From the NCBI GenBank assembly GCA_031288885.1, contig JAITQP010000317.1, forward strand, positions 1-5,862: DNA of 5,862 nt. The letters run 5' to 3'. The translations under genes and the position numbers were made by a program. The notes under the pieces were generated by a model, which worked only from the letters and a program-made list of their open reading frames with translations, searched no databases and was not told where the DNA came from. Below are positions 1-5,616 of the stretch, one piece after another. Each line of letters begins with the position of its first letter. Positions within the stretch are counted from its first letter, which is position 1. The stretch is from Prevotellaceae bacterium (GTDB taxonomy: Bacteria; Bacteroidota; Bacteroidia; Bacteroidales; UBA932).

Positions 1-128
1 CGTTGCGGCGTGGGTCAAAGGGCATGGGGCTGCGGGACACAATTAAAAATTACGAATTACGGGGAACGGTGAATAGCTGTTCTCCGTTTTCCGTTCCCCG
101 TTAACCATTAACCATTAACCATTAATCA
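1..128. other. Left-edge intergenic region, no supported gene
   Basis: No convincing gene is visible. One plus-strand frame is open from the left edge to a TAA at 44-46 (last residues about VKGHGAAGHN) and could be the end of a gene lying mostly outside the window. On the minus strand an ATG at 25-23 opens a frame reading MPFDPRRN off the edge. Neither is long enough to judge. From 59 onward the region holds a hairpin and a heptad repeat tract, described separately. Confidence 0.4.
59..101 (-). terminator. 11-bp inverted repeat, possible terminator of the MFS gene
   Basis: ACGGGGAACGG (59-69) and CCGTTCCCCGT (91-101) are perfect inverted repeats separated by 21 bases. On the minus strand the structure lies about 27 bases past the stop codon of the transporter and is followed by an A/T-rich stretch that includes TTTTT. 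This could act as an intrinsic terminator, but the loop is long and the T run is interrupted. It may instead be part of a dispersed intergenic repeat. The structure is seen directly; the role is inferred. Confidence 0.4.
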
Positions 129-133
129 TTACT
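101..133. repeat. CATTAAC/CATTAAT heptad tract
   Basis: CATTAAY occurs as consecutive 7-bp units at 106-112, 113-119 and 120-126. It is preceded by a partial unit (TTAAC, 101-105) and followed by the degenerate unit CATTACT (127-133). The TAA stop of the minus-strand transporter (131-129) falls inside the last unit. A related tract (CATTAAT x5) lies near the right edge of the window. These look like short tandem intergenic repeats; no function is evident. Confidence 0.75.
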
Positions 134-1445
134 CGCTAACCACCGCCAATCCGCGCGCAATTTCGGGAACAATGCCTTTCTTTACGAATGTTGGTCGGGC
201 GAGGCGTCGCACCGTAGGCCGGTAGCACTCAAACAGGAGCGCGGCCAGCACGCACACCGCGCCGTAGAGCAGCATGCAGAGCGAAAAGCTGAGGTACTTT
301 TCCAGCCAGCTTTGCAGCAGGCTGCCCAGCGGCGTCATGCCCACCATTGCCATTACGTAAATGCTCATCACGCGCCCGCGCTTGTCGTCGTCGGCAAGGG
401 TTTGCAGCAGCGTGTTGATGGACGAAATGGAGGCAATCAGCCCAAACCCTATGGGAAACGCGAGCAGGAGGGCTACGGCGGGCGTGCGCACGTAGGCGAG
501 GAGCATTATCCCCAGCCCAAACAGCGCCGTGCACAGCATAACGACCTTTGCCAAGCCCAGCACGCTCTTGCGGGCGGCAAGGTATATGGCGGCGGTCAGC
601 GCGCCCGCGCCAAACGCCGACATGAGGAAGCCCAGCATTTGGCCGTCGCTGGCGAGGTTTTGCCCCACGTAAGCCGGAATGAGCACCGTGAGCGGCATCC
701 CAAAAAAGCTGATGATAGCCGCCATGATGAGCAACACCCTGATGGGCAAAAAGTTGCCGATGTAGCGTACGCCTTCGCCCAGCTCCTCCCACATGTGCGC
801 GTTGCGCCTGTGGTAAATTTTGGGGTTAATCCTCATCTTTAGCATAGCCACAATAACGGCGATGTAGCTCAGCCCGTTAATCAAAAAGCAAAACCCCTCG
901 CCCAGCAACCCGACGATAATCCCGCCAATGGACGGCCCCACCAGCCGCGCGCCGTTGAACACCGCCGAGTTGAGCGCCACCGCGTTGCTGATGTCCTTTT
1001 TGTCCACCAGCTCCACCGTGAGCGACTGTCGCGCCGGCGCGTCCACCGCCGCAACTATGCCCACGTACAGCCCCAGCGCCATAATTTGCCAAACGGCTAT
1101 CGCGCCGGTAAACATGAGCGCAGCTAAAGTAAAAGCTTCCACCATCATGCAGAATTGCGTGATGACGATGATTTTATGACGGTCAAACCGGTCGGTAATT
1201 ACGCCGGAAAAGGGCGAGATAATGAAGCTCGGCAGCTGCACCAGCAGGTTGATGGTTGCCAGCAGCACCAGCGACCCCGTGAGCCGGTAAACGAGCCAGC
1301 TCATGGCAATTTGCTGCATCCAAGTGCCTGTAATAGATATACATTGTCCGCCAAAGTACAGGCGGTAGTTCCGCGAACGAAGCGAGGAAAAAATCTGCTT
1401 TAAAACGCCTAAATTATTGGGTATTAGCTCTCTCCACTTATACAT
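129..1445 (-). CDS. MFS exporter, DHA3/EntS-like (MFS_3 type)
   Basis: Predicted 438-aa inner-membrane transporter of the major facilitator superfamily, most like the MFS_3/DHA3 group that includes the enterobactin exporter EntS and macrolide pumps. The amphipathic start SLRSRNYRLYFGGQ (about residues 21-34) leading into TM1 is typical. The loop 2-3 motif A is present as GVITDRFDRHKIIV (81-94). The stretches around VDAPARQSL (134-142) and NGARLVGPSIGG (164-175) are also family hallmarks. Hydrophobic segments continue to about residue 405, consistent with 10-12 helices, and a basic cytoplasmic tail follows. The frame is open to an upstream ATG at 1514, but I prefer the ATG at 1445. It places the conserved N-terminus correctly, and an exact -7 box (1476-1483) lies inside the longer version. 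The substrate cannot be read from the sequence; siderophore, drug or another small molecule are all possible. It lies 88 bp downstream of mnmD with its own promoter, so operon membership is doubtful. Confidence 0.9.
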   Translation of the reverse strand: MYKWRELIPNNLGVLKQIFSSLRSRNYRLYFGGQCISITGTWMQQIAMSWLVYRLTGSLVLLATINLLVQLPSFIISPFSGVITDRFDRHKIIVITQFCMMVEAFTLAALMFTGAIAVWQIMALGLYVGIVAAVDAPARQSLTVELVDKKDISNAVALNSAVFNGARLVGPSIGGIIVGLLGEGFCFLINGLSYIAVIVAMLKMRINPKIYHRRNAHMWEELGEGVRYIGNFLPIRVLLIMAAIISFFGMPLTVLIPAYVGQNLASDGQMLGFLMSAFGAGALTAAIYLAARKSVLGLAKVVMLCTALFGLGIMLLAYVRTPAVALLLAFPIGFGLIASISSINTLLQTLADDDKRGRVMSIYVMAMVGMTPLGSLLQSWLEKYLSFSLCMLLYGAVCVLAALLFECYRPTVRRLARPTFVKKGIVPEIARGLAVVSE

Positions 1446-1475
1446 TCTTCCTAAAATTGATGGGTATAATCGCCG

Positions 1476-1483
1476 CAAAGATA
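1476..1483 (-). promoter_or_regulatory. Bacteroidetes -7 box for the MFS gene
   Basis: The minus strand reads TATCTTTG here, an exact match to the TAnnTTTG -7 consensus of Bacteroidetes primary sigma factor promoters. It predicts a transcript starting near 1470 and a short leader of about 25 bases before the ATG at 1445. A TTG at 1501-1499 is the nearest -33 candidate, but its 15-bp spacing is short. The box favours the ATG at 1445 over the one at 1514. Confidence 0.55.
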
Positions 1484-1533
1484 GCCAAAAAATCAGCGCA
1501 AGGCGGAAAAGCAAGCATCATTAACGTTTTTCG

Positions 1534-2202
1534 TTAGAAATGTAGCTCTTCGTTTTTAGCTCCTCTCAGCATGTGCCGCTTACCTCCGGCGCCCGCAAGC
1601 CGCTGCACCGTAAATCCGGCGGCGCGGAGATTTTGCTTAACTATACCTTTACTTGAGTAGGTCGTCAGCAACGAGCTGCTACTAAGCGAGCTATAGATAC
1701 GGCTAAAAACCTCCGCTGTCCACAGCTCCGGCTGTGTTTCCGGCGAAAAAGCATCAAAATAGACCACATCAAAGCTACGTTGTAGGCTGTAATCCAGCAG
1801 GCTACGTTTTACTTTATATAGCGTGAAGTGAGGCGTAACAACAACCGGCGTATTCCACTCATGCTGATGAAGCTCCATAAACCGGTGTCTGTCAACTCCC
1901 AATATATCAGGATAGTTGAGCGCGGCGGCGGTGGCGAGGTCAAGAGGGTAGGGGTCAACGCTTTCAAAGTAAACGTGTTGGTTGGTTTTTTCCGCCTCCA
2001 GCATGGTAAGCAAAGCGTTTAAGCCGGTACCAAAACCAACTTCAAACACCGCAAGCCGGCTTTTTTTCAGCTGCCGCAAGCCAGCCTCAATAAACACGTG
2101 CTGCGACTCCATCACAGCGCCGCGCTCCGAGTGGTAGCATTCGTTGAATTGGTGGCTCCTAACGGTGTGAGAGCCATCGGCAGTAACGAGTAAGGTGTGC
2201 AT
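1534..2202 (-). CDS. tRNA U34 methyltransferase MnmD (stand-alone MnmC1-type)
   Basis: 222-aa SAM-dependent methyltransferase of the MnmC methyltransferase family (Methyltransf_30, formerly DUF752). In this family the enzyme methylates 5-aminomethyl(-2-thio)uridine at the tRNA wobble position U34, giving mnm5(s2)U. Visible signatures are YHSERGAVMESQHVFIEAGL (23-42), the SAM loop FEVGFGTGLNAL (53-64), an acidic SAM-ribose region around ESVDPYP (80-86), the DAFSP motif (150-154), TYSSKGIVKQNLRAAGF (181-197, approximate) and a C-terminal AGAGGKRHMLRG (203-214). The FAD-dependent MnmC2 domain of the E. coli bifunctional protein is absent, so the enzyme would act alone, as in Aquifex. It could receive the aminomethyl form from the ammonium branch of MnmEG. 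The frame starts GTG-ATG (2205-2200); I take the ATG at 2202, which costs one residue. Divergent from the 2335 gene. Confidence 0.9.
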   Translation of the reverse strand: MHTLLVTADGSHTVRSHQFNECYHSERGAVMESQHVFIEAGLRQLKKSRLAVFEVGFGTGLNALLTMLEAEKTNQHVYFESVDPYPLDLATAAALNYPDILGVDRHRFMELHQHEWNTPVVVTPHFTLYKVKRSLLDYSLQRSFDVVYFDAFSPETQPELWTAEVFSRIYSSLSSSSLLTTYSSKGIVKQNLRAAGFTVQRLAGAGGKRHMLRGAKNEELHF

Positions 2203-2216
2203 CACAAAAAAATTCG

Positions 2217-2224
2217 TATATTTG
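2217..2224 (+). promoter_or_regulatory. Possible upstream -7 box for the 2335 gene
   Basis: TATATTTG matches TAnnTTTG exactly, in the common Bacteroidetes context of TATATTTGC. If used, it would give the plus-strand gene at 2335 a leader of about 100 bases. No TTG is seen at a proper -33 distance. A closer box at 2296-2303 is the stronger candidate. Confidence 0.3.
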
Positions 2225-2273
2225 CATGTTTTAGTTCATAGCTTGAAAATCTCATAGTAAAAAATTTGTAGCG

Positions 2274-2281
2274 CAAAAGTA
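2274..2281 (-). promoter_or_regulatory. -7 box for mnmD
   Basis: The minus strand reads TACTTTTG, an exact TAnnTTTG match, about 72 bases upstream of the mnmD ATG at 2202. No well-spaced TTG -33 element was found. It lies back to back with the plus-strand box at 2296-2303, so the two divergent promoters would overlap. Confidence 0.45.
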
Positions 2282-2295
2282 GGAAAAATAATGGA

Positions 2296-2303
2296 TATTT
2301 TTG
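2296..2303 (+). promoter_or_regulatory. -7 box for the 2335 gene
   Basis: TATTTTTG matches TAnnTTTG exactly and predicts a start near 2310, about 25 bases before the ATG at 2335. The nearest upstream TTTG (2265-2268) is 27 bp away, longer than usual, so the -33 part is weak. No Shine-Dalgarno sequence precedes the ATG, as is common in this phylum. Confidence 0.45.
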
Positions 2304-2334
2304 TAATAAACCAATTTAAACTTCTGATACTATT

Positions 2335-2817
2335 ATGTTTTACGACGATGACGATGAGGACGACGAGGACGATTACTACAACCGGTCGGGCGATGTAAAG
2401 AATTTACCGATTTTTAAAAAGGGAGAGGAAATTCGGGATGTAGTCAGCTTACTTGCAGACTTGTTTCCAGAAGATGATGAGCAGCTGCAATTTCTAAAAG
2501 ACGAAATGCTTAGCAATGCCCATTTGCTGACGGTAAAGATAGTCGGTGCAGAGGCAACTGAATTATATGACCTAAAAATGGAGGCTGCAACGTTTATCCG
2601 CAAAGCAGCATGTGATTTAATGGTCATGAACCATTCATTGGCAGCATTTGGGTTTGAGAATGTTGACTATTTCCAAATAGTCAGACAGCTGATTGAGGAA
2701 TATCGCCTTTTGTTTATTGATTGGGTAGCCGGATTTGACAAATGGAGCTATATCATCGATAGATGGGGGTTGTTTAATCCACCCGGTATAGGTCCGTTTG
2801 ACTACCCCGAATTCTAA
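2335..2817 (+). CDS. Conserved-looking hypothetical protein with acidic N-terminus
   Basis: 160-aa predicted soluble protein with no signal peptide or membrane segment. Residues 4-13 are an uninterrupted run of Asp and Glu, followed by DDYYNRSGD and then a sequence predicted to be largely helical (about 27-135). Conserved-looking pieces are PIFKKGEEIRDVV (25-37), VKIVGAEATELYDLKMEAA (67-85) and LIEEYRLLFIDWVAGFD (119-135), ending in an aromatic and Pro-rich tail (WGLFNPPGIGPFDYPEF). The helices with regular hydrophobic spacing suggest a small helical bundle. From memory it resembles a hypothetical family of Bacteroidales proteins with acidic heads, but I cannot name a Pfam family or function. 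It has a nearby -7 box and ends 72 bp before hipB, which has its own promoter, so it is probably not part of the toxin-antitoxin operon. Its coding sequence is visibly richer in A+T than the MFS gene. The start is the only ATG preceding the acidic run. Confidence 0.75.
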   Translation: MFYDDDDEDDEDDYYNRSGDVKNLPIFKKGEEIRDVVSLLADLFPEDDEQLQFLKDEMLSNAHLLTVKIVGAEATELYDLKMEAATFIRKAACDLMVMNHSLAAFGFENVDYFQIVRQLIEEYRLLFIDWVAGFDKWSYIIDRWGLFNPPGIGPFDYPEF

Positions 2818-2833
2818 GCTCCTGTTTTTTCGG

Positions 2834-2892
2834 CATAATGTTTGATATTCCAAACAAATTTCCTATATTTGTACGCAATATAAAACATTATG
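2834..2892. promoter_or_regulatory. 59-bp concentric palindrome, candidate hipBA operator
   Basis: The outer arms, 2834-2849 (CATAATGTTTGATATT) and 2877-2892 (AATATAAAACATTATG), are complementary at 15 of 16 positions. An inner dyad, ACAAAT (2854-2859) and ATTTGT (2867-2872), shares exactly the same centre, base 2863. Over the 29 possible pairs I count 23 matches. The element spans the -33 and -7 boxes and ends on the hipB ATG. Each outer arm carries the near-palindromic heptamer CATWATG. HipB-type repressors bind inverted repeats in their own promoter, so this is the natural operator candidate. The symmetry is seen directly; the binding is inferred. Confidence 0.7.
2841..2871 (+). promoter_or_regulatory. 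hipBA promoter, TTTG-N19-TATATTTG
   Basis: TTTG at 2841-2844 and TATATTTG at 2864-2871 are separated by 19 bp. This is a full match to the Bacteroidetes -33/-7 consensus and spacing, and the best promoter in the window. Transcription should start around 2878, giving a leader of only about 12 bases before the ATG at 2890. The only mismatched pair in the outer arms of the surrounding palindrome involves the G of the TTTG (2844). Confidence 0.75.
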
Positions 2893-3222
2893 AATAGAGC
2901 AAAATATACTTTACTTCCCCGTTTGACAAAAATTCTGGAGGAGCTGGGAGAGAATATCAAGCTGGCGCGGCTTCGGCGAAAGCTGAGCGCCGCGCAGGTT
3001 GCCGAGCGTGCGGGCATTTCCCGCTCCACGCTTTGGCAGATAGAAAAGGGCCTACCGAACGTCTCCATGGGGTACTATGCGCAGGTGCTGTTTGTGCTGG
3101 GCTTGGAAAAAAACCTTTCCGGCATAGCTGCCGATGATGTACTTGGACGGAAGCTACAGGATGCGCAAATATTGGTAAAGAAACGTGCCCCCAAAAGAAA
3201 AATAGCTAAAAATGAGGAGTAG
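2890..3222 (+). CDS. HipB-like antitoxin, XRE-family repressor
   Basis: 110-aa DNA-binding protein with one Cro/C1-type helix-turn-helix. The domain covers about residues 15-75, with the helix-turn-helix itself near LSAAQVAERAGISRSTLWQIEKG (32-54). The C-terminal part carries DDVLGRKLQDAQIL (82-95), a pattern common in antitoxins paired with HipA, then a very basic tail (KKRAPKRKIAKNEE). By analogy with E. coli HipB it should dimerise, neutralise the downstream HipA and repress their shared promoter. The promoter lies inside a 59-bp palindrome whose right arm includes this start codon. The stop TAG overlaps the start of hipA by 11 bp, so the two are probably translationally coupled. The ATG at 2890 is supported by the promoter 19 bases upstream. 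Family and partner are well supported; DNA binding at the palindrome is inferred. Confidence 0.88.
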   Translation: MNRAKYTLLPRLTKILEELGENIKLARLRRKLSAAQVAERAGISRSTLWQIEKGLPNVSMGYYAQVLFVLGLEKNLSGIAADDVLGRKLQDAQILVKKRAPKRKIAKNEE

Positions 3223-4477
3223 CAAGGAAATATTGGTTTACGCTGGCTGGGAGGGTTTAGAAGCTCCTCAGCTTATTGGAACGCTGTGCTCTTCGTACTC
3301 GCGCGGGAAGGAAATTTTTTCTTTTGAGTATGACAAACGCTTTCTGCAATCCTCCTGTGTTCAAGAAATAGACCCAGATTTGGGGCTTTACTCCGGTATC
3401 CAATATCTGCGCGACGAAAAACGCAACTTCGGCGTTTTTCTGGACTCCTCGCCCGATCGTTGGGGTAGAGTGCTGATGGACAGGTGCGAATCCATTCTTG
3501 CCCGCATGGAAAACCGTCCGCGTCTGCACTTAAGCGAATCGGACTATTTGCTGGGTGTTTTTGACGAGCAACGCATGGGCGCACTGCGATTTAAGGCCGC
3601 TGCATCCGGCGCTTTTATGAACGATAACCGAAATTTTGCCACTCCGCCATGGACATCTATCTACGAGCTCGAGCAGGCAAGCTACCAGCTGGAAAGCGAT
3701 TTGGTAGCAGATGACTCCGAGTTGTTGAAGTGGCTGCACATGCTGCTTGCGCCCGCCTCGTCTTTGGGTGGGGCGCGACCGAAAGCGGGCGTTAGAAGTA
3801 CCGATGGCGCGCTGTGGATTGCCAAGTTTCCGAGCAGGGAGGACAGCTACGACGTTGGCGCGTGGGAAATGGTTGCCAACGAGCTGGCGCAAATGGCAGG
3901 GGTGAACGCTGCGCAGGCAACGGCTAAACCGTTTTACGGAAAGCAGCATACCTTTCTGACAAAGCGTTTTGACCGTACAGCCACCGGACAACGCTTGCAT
4001 TTTGCCTCTGCAATGACATTATTAGGCTATACCGATGGCGCCAGCTTTCAGGAAGACGTGAGCTATTTGGAGTTAGCGGAGCTTATCGTAAGGAAAGGTG
4101 CAAACGTAAATCGGGATTTGGAGGAGTTGTTCCGGCGGATTGTGTTTTCCATTTGCGTGAGCAACACCGACGACCATTTGCGTAATCACGGATTTTTATT
4201 GACGGCAGAAGGCTGGGCTTTGTCGCCCGCCTACGACGTTAACCCAAATCCAAAGGGTGGGGGGTTGAAGCTGAACATCTCGGCGCACGACAACTCGTTG
4301 GACTTGGGCCTTGCCGCTGAGGTTGCATCTTTTTTCCGGTTGACGGATGCTCAGGCTAAGGCAATCATTGAGAATACGGTCAGCGTTGTGGCAAAATGGA
4401 AACAAATTGCAGGGAAGTACAAGATTTCGAGGGATGAGCAGGACAGGATGAGCCCCGCATTCCGATTTGCACCGTAG
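3212..4477 (+). CDS. HipA-family toxin, serine/threonine kinase
   Basis: 421-aa protein close in length to E. coli HipA (440 aa). It has the N-terminal HipA subdomain (about 9-120, with GVFLDSSPDRWGR at 74-86 and DYLLGVFDEQRMGALRF at 111-127) and the kinase-like HipA_C domain (about 183-395). Visible kinase residues are the Gly-rich loop SSLGGARPKA (183-192), the ATP-site lysine in LWIAKF (K205), the catalytic SNTDDHLRNHGF (317-328; D320 and N325 by alignment) and the metal-binding LSPAYDV (D342). S184 aligns with E. coli Ser150, the autophosphorylated residue, by my hand alignment. All key residues are present, so the kinase is probably active. E. coli HipA phosphorylates GltX; the substrate here is unknown. 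The ATG lies inside hipB (11-bp overlap) with no clear ribosome-binding site, suggesting coupled translation. It converges on truA with an 18-bp gap and no obvious terminator. Confidence 0.92.
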   Translation: MRSSKEILVYAGWEGLEAPQLIGTLCSSYSRGKEIFSFEYDKRFLQSSCVQEIDPDLGLYSGIQYLRDEKRNFGVFLDSSPDRWGRVLMDRCESILARMENRPRLHLSESDYLLGVFDEQRMGALRFKAAASGAFMNDNRNFATPPWTSIYELEQASYQLESDLVADDSELLKWLHMLLAPASSLGGARPKAGVRSTDGALWIAKFPSREDSYDVGAWEMVANELAQMAGVNAAQATAKPFYGKQHTFLTKRFDRTATGQRLHFASAMTLLGYTDGASFQEDVSYLELAELIVRKGANVNRDLEELFRRIVFSICVSNTDDHLRNHGFLLTAEGWALSPAYDVNPNPKGGGLKLNISAHDNSLDLGLAAEVASFFRLTDAQAKAIIENTVSVVAKWKQIAGKYKISRDEQDRMSPAFRFAP

Positions 4478-4495
4478 CGTTCTCCGTTTGGCCTT

Positions 4496-5227
4496 TCAAT
4501 ACTCCACCTCCCACAGAAACAGCCCCTGTGCAGGCGCAGAAGTGCTTGCTCTACAGCGGTTTTTGCTGTCAGTAACTTTTGCAAACTCCTCAGGGCTAAG
4601 CTTACCGCGCCCCACGTCCAGCAGCGTCCCGACAATGGCGCGCACCATGTTGCGCAAAAATCGGTTGGCTTTAATGGTGAAAACAAGGGTGTTATTTTCC
4701 TTATCCTCAGCCCAGTATGCTTCGTGTATGGTGCAAATGTTAGTTTTGGCGTCGCTGTGCAGCTTGGCAAAGCTCGTGAAGTCGGTTGTGGTTAGCAGCA
4801 GGCGGGCGGCGGCGTTCATGGCTTCTACGTTGAGCGGATGGTGCACGTAGCAGGCGTACTCCGTTAAAAACGGATTTTTTACCAGCGTAATAAAGTACCT
4901 GTACGTGCGCGAAATGGCGTCGAAGCGGGCGTTGGCGGCGTCCGGCACGGGGTGCAGGTCGTAGCAGGCAATGTCCGGAGGCAGGATTTTGTTTATTTTG
5001 GGCACAAAGGTTTGGGCGTTGATAGATTTCGTCGCCTCAAAGTGCGCGGTAAAGCGGCGTGCGTGAACGCCGGTATCGGTGCGCCCGCAGCCAAGCGTTT
5101 CGGCGGGCTCGCCAAGCAGCAGCAGCAAGGCTTTGTTTAGCTCCGCCTGAACGGTATGCGCATTTTTTTGTATCTGCCAGCCGTGATAAGCCGTGCCTTT
5201 GTACGATATGTGTATGAAGTATTTGAT
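4496..5227 (-). CDS. tRNA pseudouridine(38-40) synthase TruA, no canonical start codon
   Basis: TruA isomerises uridines 38-40 in the tRNA anticodon stem-loop to pseudouridine. Counting from the codon at 5227-5225 gives 243 residues, normal for the family. Hallmarks are YFIHISYKGTAYHGWQIQ (3-20), the catalytic loop CGRTDTGVHAR (47-57, D51), RFDAISRTYRYFI (101-113) and NRFLRNMVRAIVGTLLDVGRG (from 188). The sequence MKYFI... is expected at the start, but the codon in the Met position is ATC. The frame stays open up to a TAA at 5272-5270 with no in-frame ATG, GTG or TTG before a TTG at 5128. Starting at 5128 would remove about 33 conserved residues. The gene may use a rare ATC start, may have lost its start codon, or may contain a sequencing error. 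A GAGGT lies 13 bases upstream of the ATC. No TAnnTTTG box was seen. Convergent with hipA. Confidence 0.85.
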   Translation of the reverse strand: MKYFIHISYKGTAYHGWQIQKNAHTVQAELNKALLLLLGEPAETLGCGRTDTGVHARRFTAHFEATKSINAQTFVPKINKILPPDIACYDLHPVPDAANARFDAISRTYRYFITLVKNPFLTEYACYVHHPLNVEAMNAAARLLLTTTDFTSFAKLHSDAKTNICTIHEAYWAEDKENNTLVFTIKANRFLRNMVRAIVGTLLDVGRGKLSPEEFAKVTDSKNRCRASTSAPAQGLFLWEVEY

Positions 5228-5306
5228 GACTTTTGGGATTACCTCGATTGTTTGATAATTTACATTATATTAAATAGGAATTTTTCTATGATGCTGGATT
5301 GCTTCC

Positions 5307-5553
5307 AAGCCCTGAAAGGGCTTAATTTTCATAACCGCAGGTCAGCGACCTGCGGGAAAGCGCTCACCTTCCCCCATCCTCTGCCTGAAAGGCAGGACGC
5401 AACGCTAAGCCAACATGTCCTGCCTTTGCTCACCGTGTTTATTTTAAGGTGTTCGCGAGCTCGCTTCGCTCGGTTCAGGCAGAGGAAGAGGAGGTGCGCT
5501 GGCTGTCCGCAGGTCGCTGACCTGCGGTTATGAAAATCCGGCTTTTCAAGCCG
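5307..5553. repeat. Composite nested inverted-repeat element (about 247 bp)
   Basis: Two perfect 31-bp inverted arms (5325-5355 and 5507-5537) share nearly the same centre (about 5431) as a 12-bp inner pair, CCTCTGCCTGAA (5378-5389) and TTCAGGCAGAGG (5474-5485). The sequence between these pairs is also partly symmetric, so each half looks like one copy of a repeat of about 65 bp. Each 31-bp arm contains its own hairpin, CCGCAGGTC with GACCTGCGG around a 3-bp loop (5335-5355; 5507-5527). Outer hairpins AAGCCCT/AGGGCTT (5307-5323) and CGGCTT/AAGCCG (5539-5553) cap both ends. A further pair, AAAGGCAGGAC (5388-5398) and GTCCTGCCTTT (5417-5427), lies off centre. No transposase gene is present. It resembles REP or MITE-like dispersed elements. 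Confidence 0.8.
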
Positions 5554-5616
5554 CACCACCCGGCAGAGTATTAGCACTTCGTCTTTTTCCTTTTTTACCC
5601 TTATATGGGTTCGGGT

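Noticed and set aside
1..46. End of a plus-strand gene reading ...VKGHGAAGHN then TAA
   Set aside because: Only 14 codons are visible, and no family could be recognised.
312..842. Open plus-strand frame (176 codons) and other long frames opposite or inside the MFS gene
   Set aside because: It is antisense to a clear membrane transporter, low in hydrophobic residues and rich in His, Gln and Arg, as expected for a shadow frame in GC-rich DNA.
1446..1514. N-terminal extension of the MFS protein starting at ATG 1514
   Set aside because: The exact -7 box at 1476-1483 lies inside it, and family members begin close to the SLRSRNYRLYF segment.
1522..1536. TAACG/CGTTA hairpin at the mnmD stop
   Set aside because: Only 5 bp of stem and overlapping the stop codon; too weak to call a terminator.
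4478..4495. Shared bidirectional terminator between hipA and truA
   Set aside because: The 18-bp gap and its flanks show no stem with T-runs on either strand.
4496..5128. truA starting at TTG 5128 (210 aa)
   Set aside because: It would drop the conserved YKGTAYHGWQIQ segment, which is in frame and intact just upstream.
5156..5533. Plus-strand 125-codon frame over the truA start and the inverted repeat
   Set aside because: It is antisense to the truA N-terminus and then runs through repeat DNA; the peptide is a by-product of the repeat arms.
5325..5537. CRISPR array or insertion sequence
   Set aside because: There are only two inverted units with a symmetric, non-spacer centre and no transposase or Cas gene.
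5329..5577. Minus-strand 82-codon frame upstream of truA
   Set aside because: It lies almost wholly within the composite inverted repeat and shares HNRRSATCG with the opposite strand.
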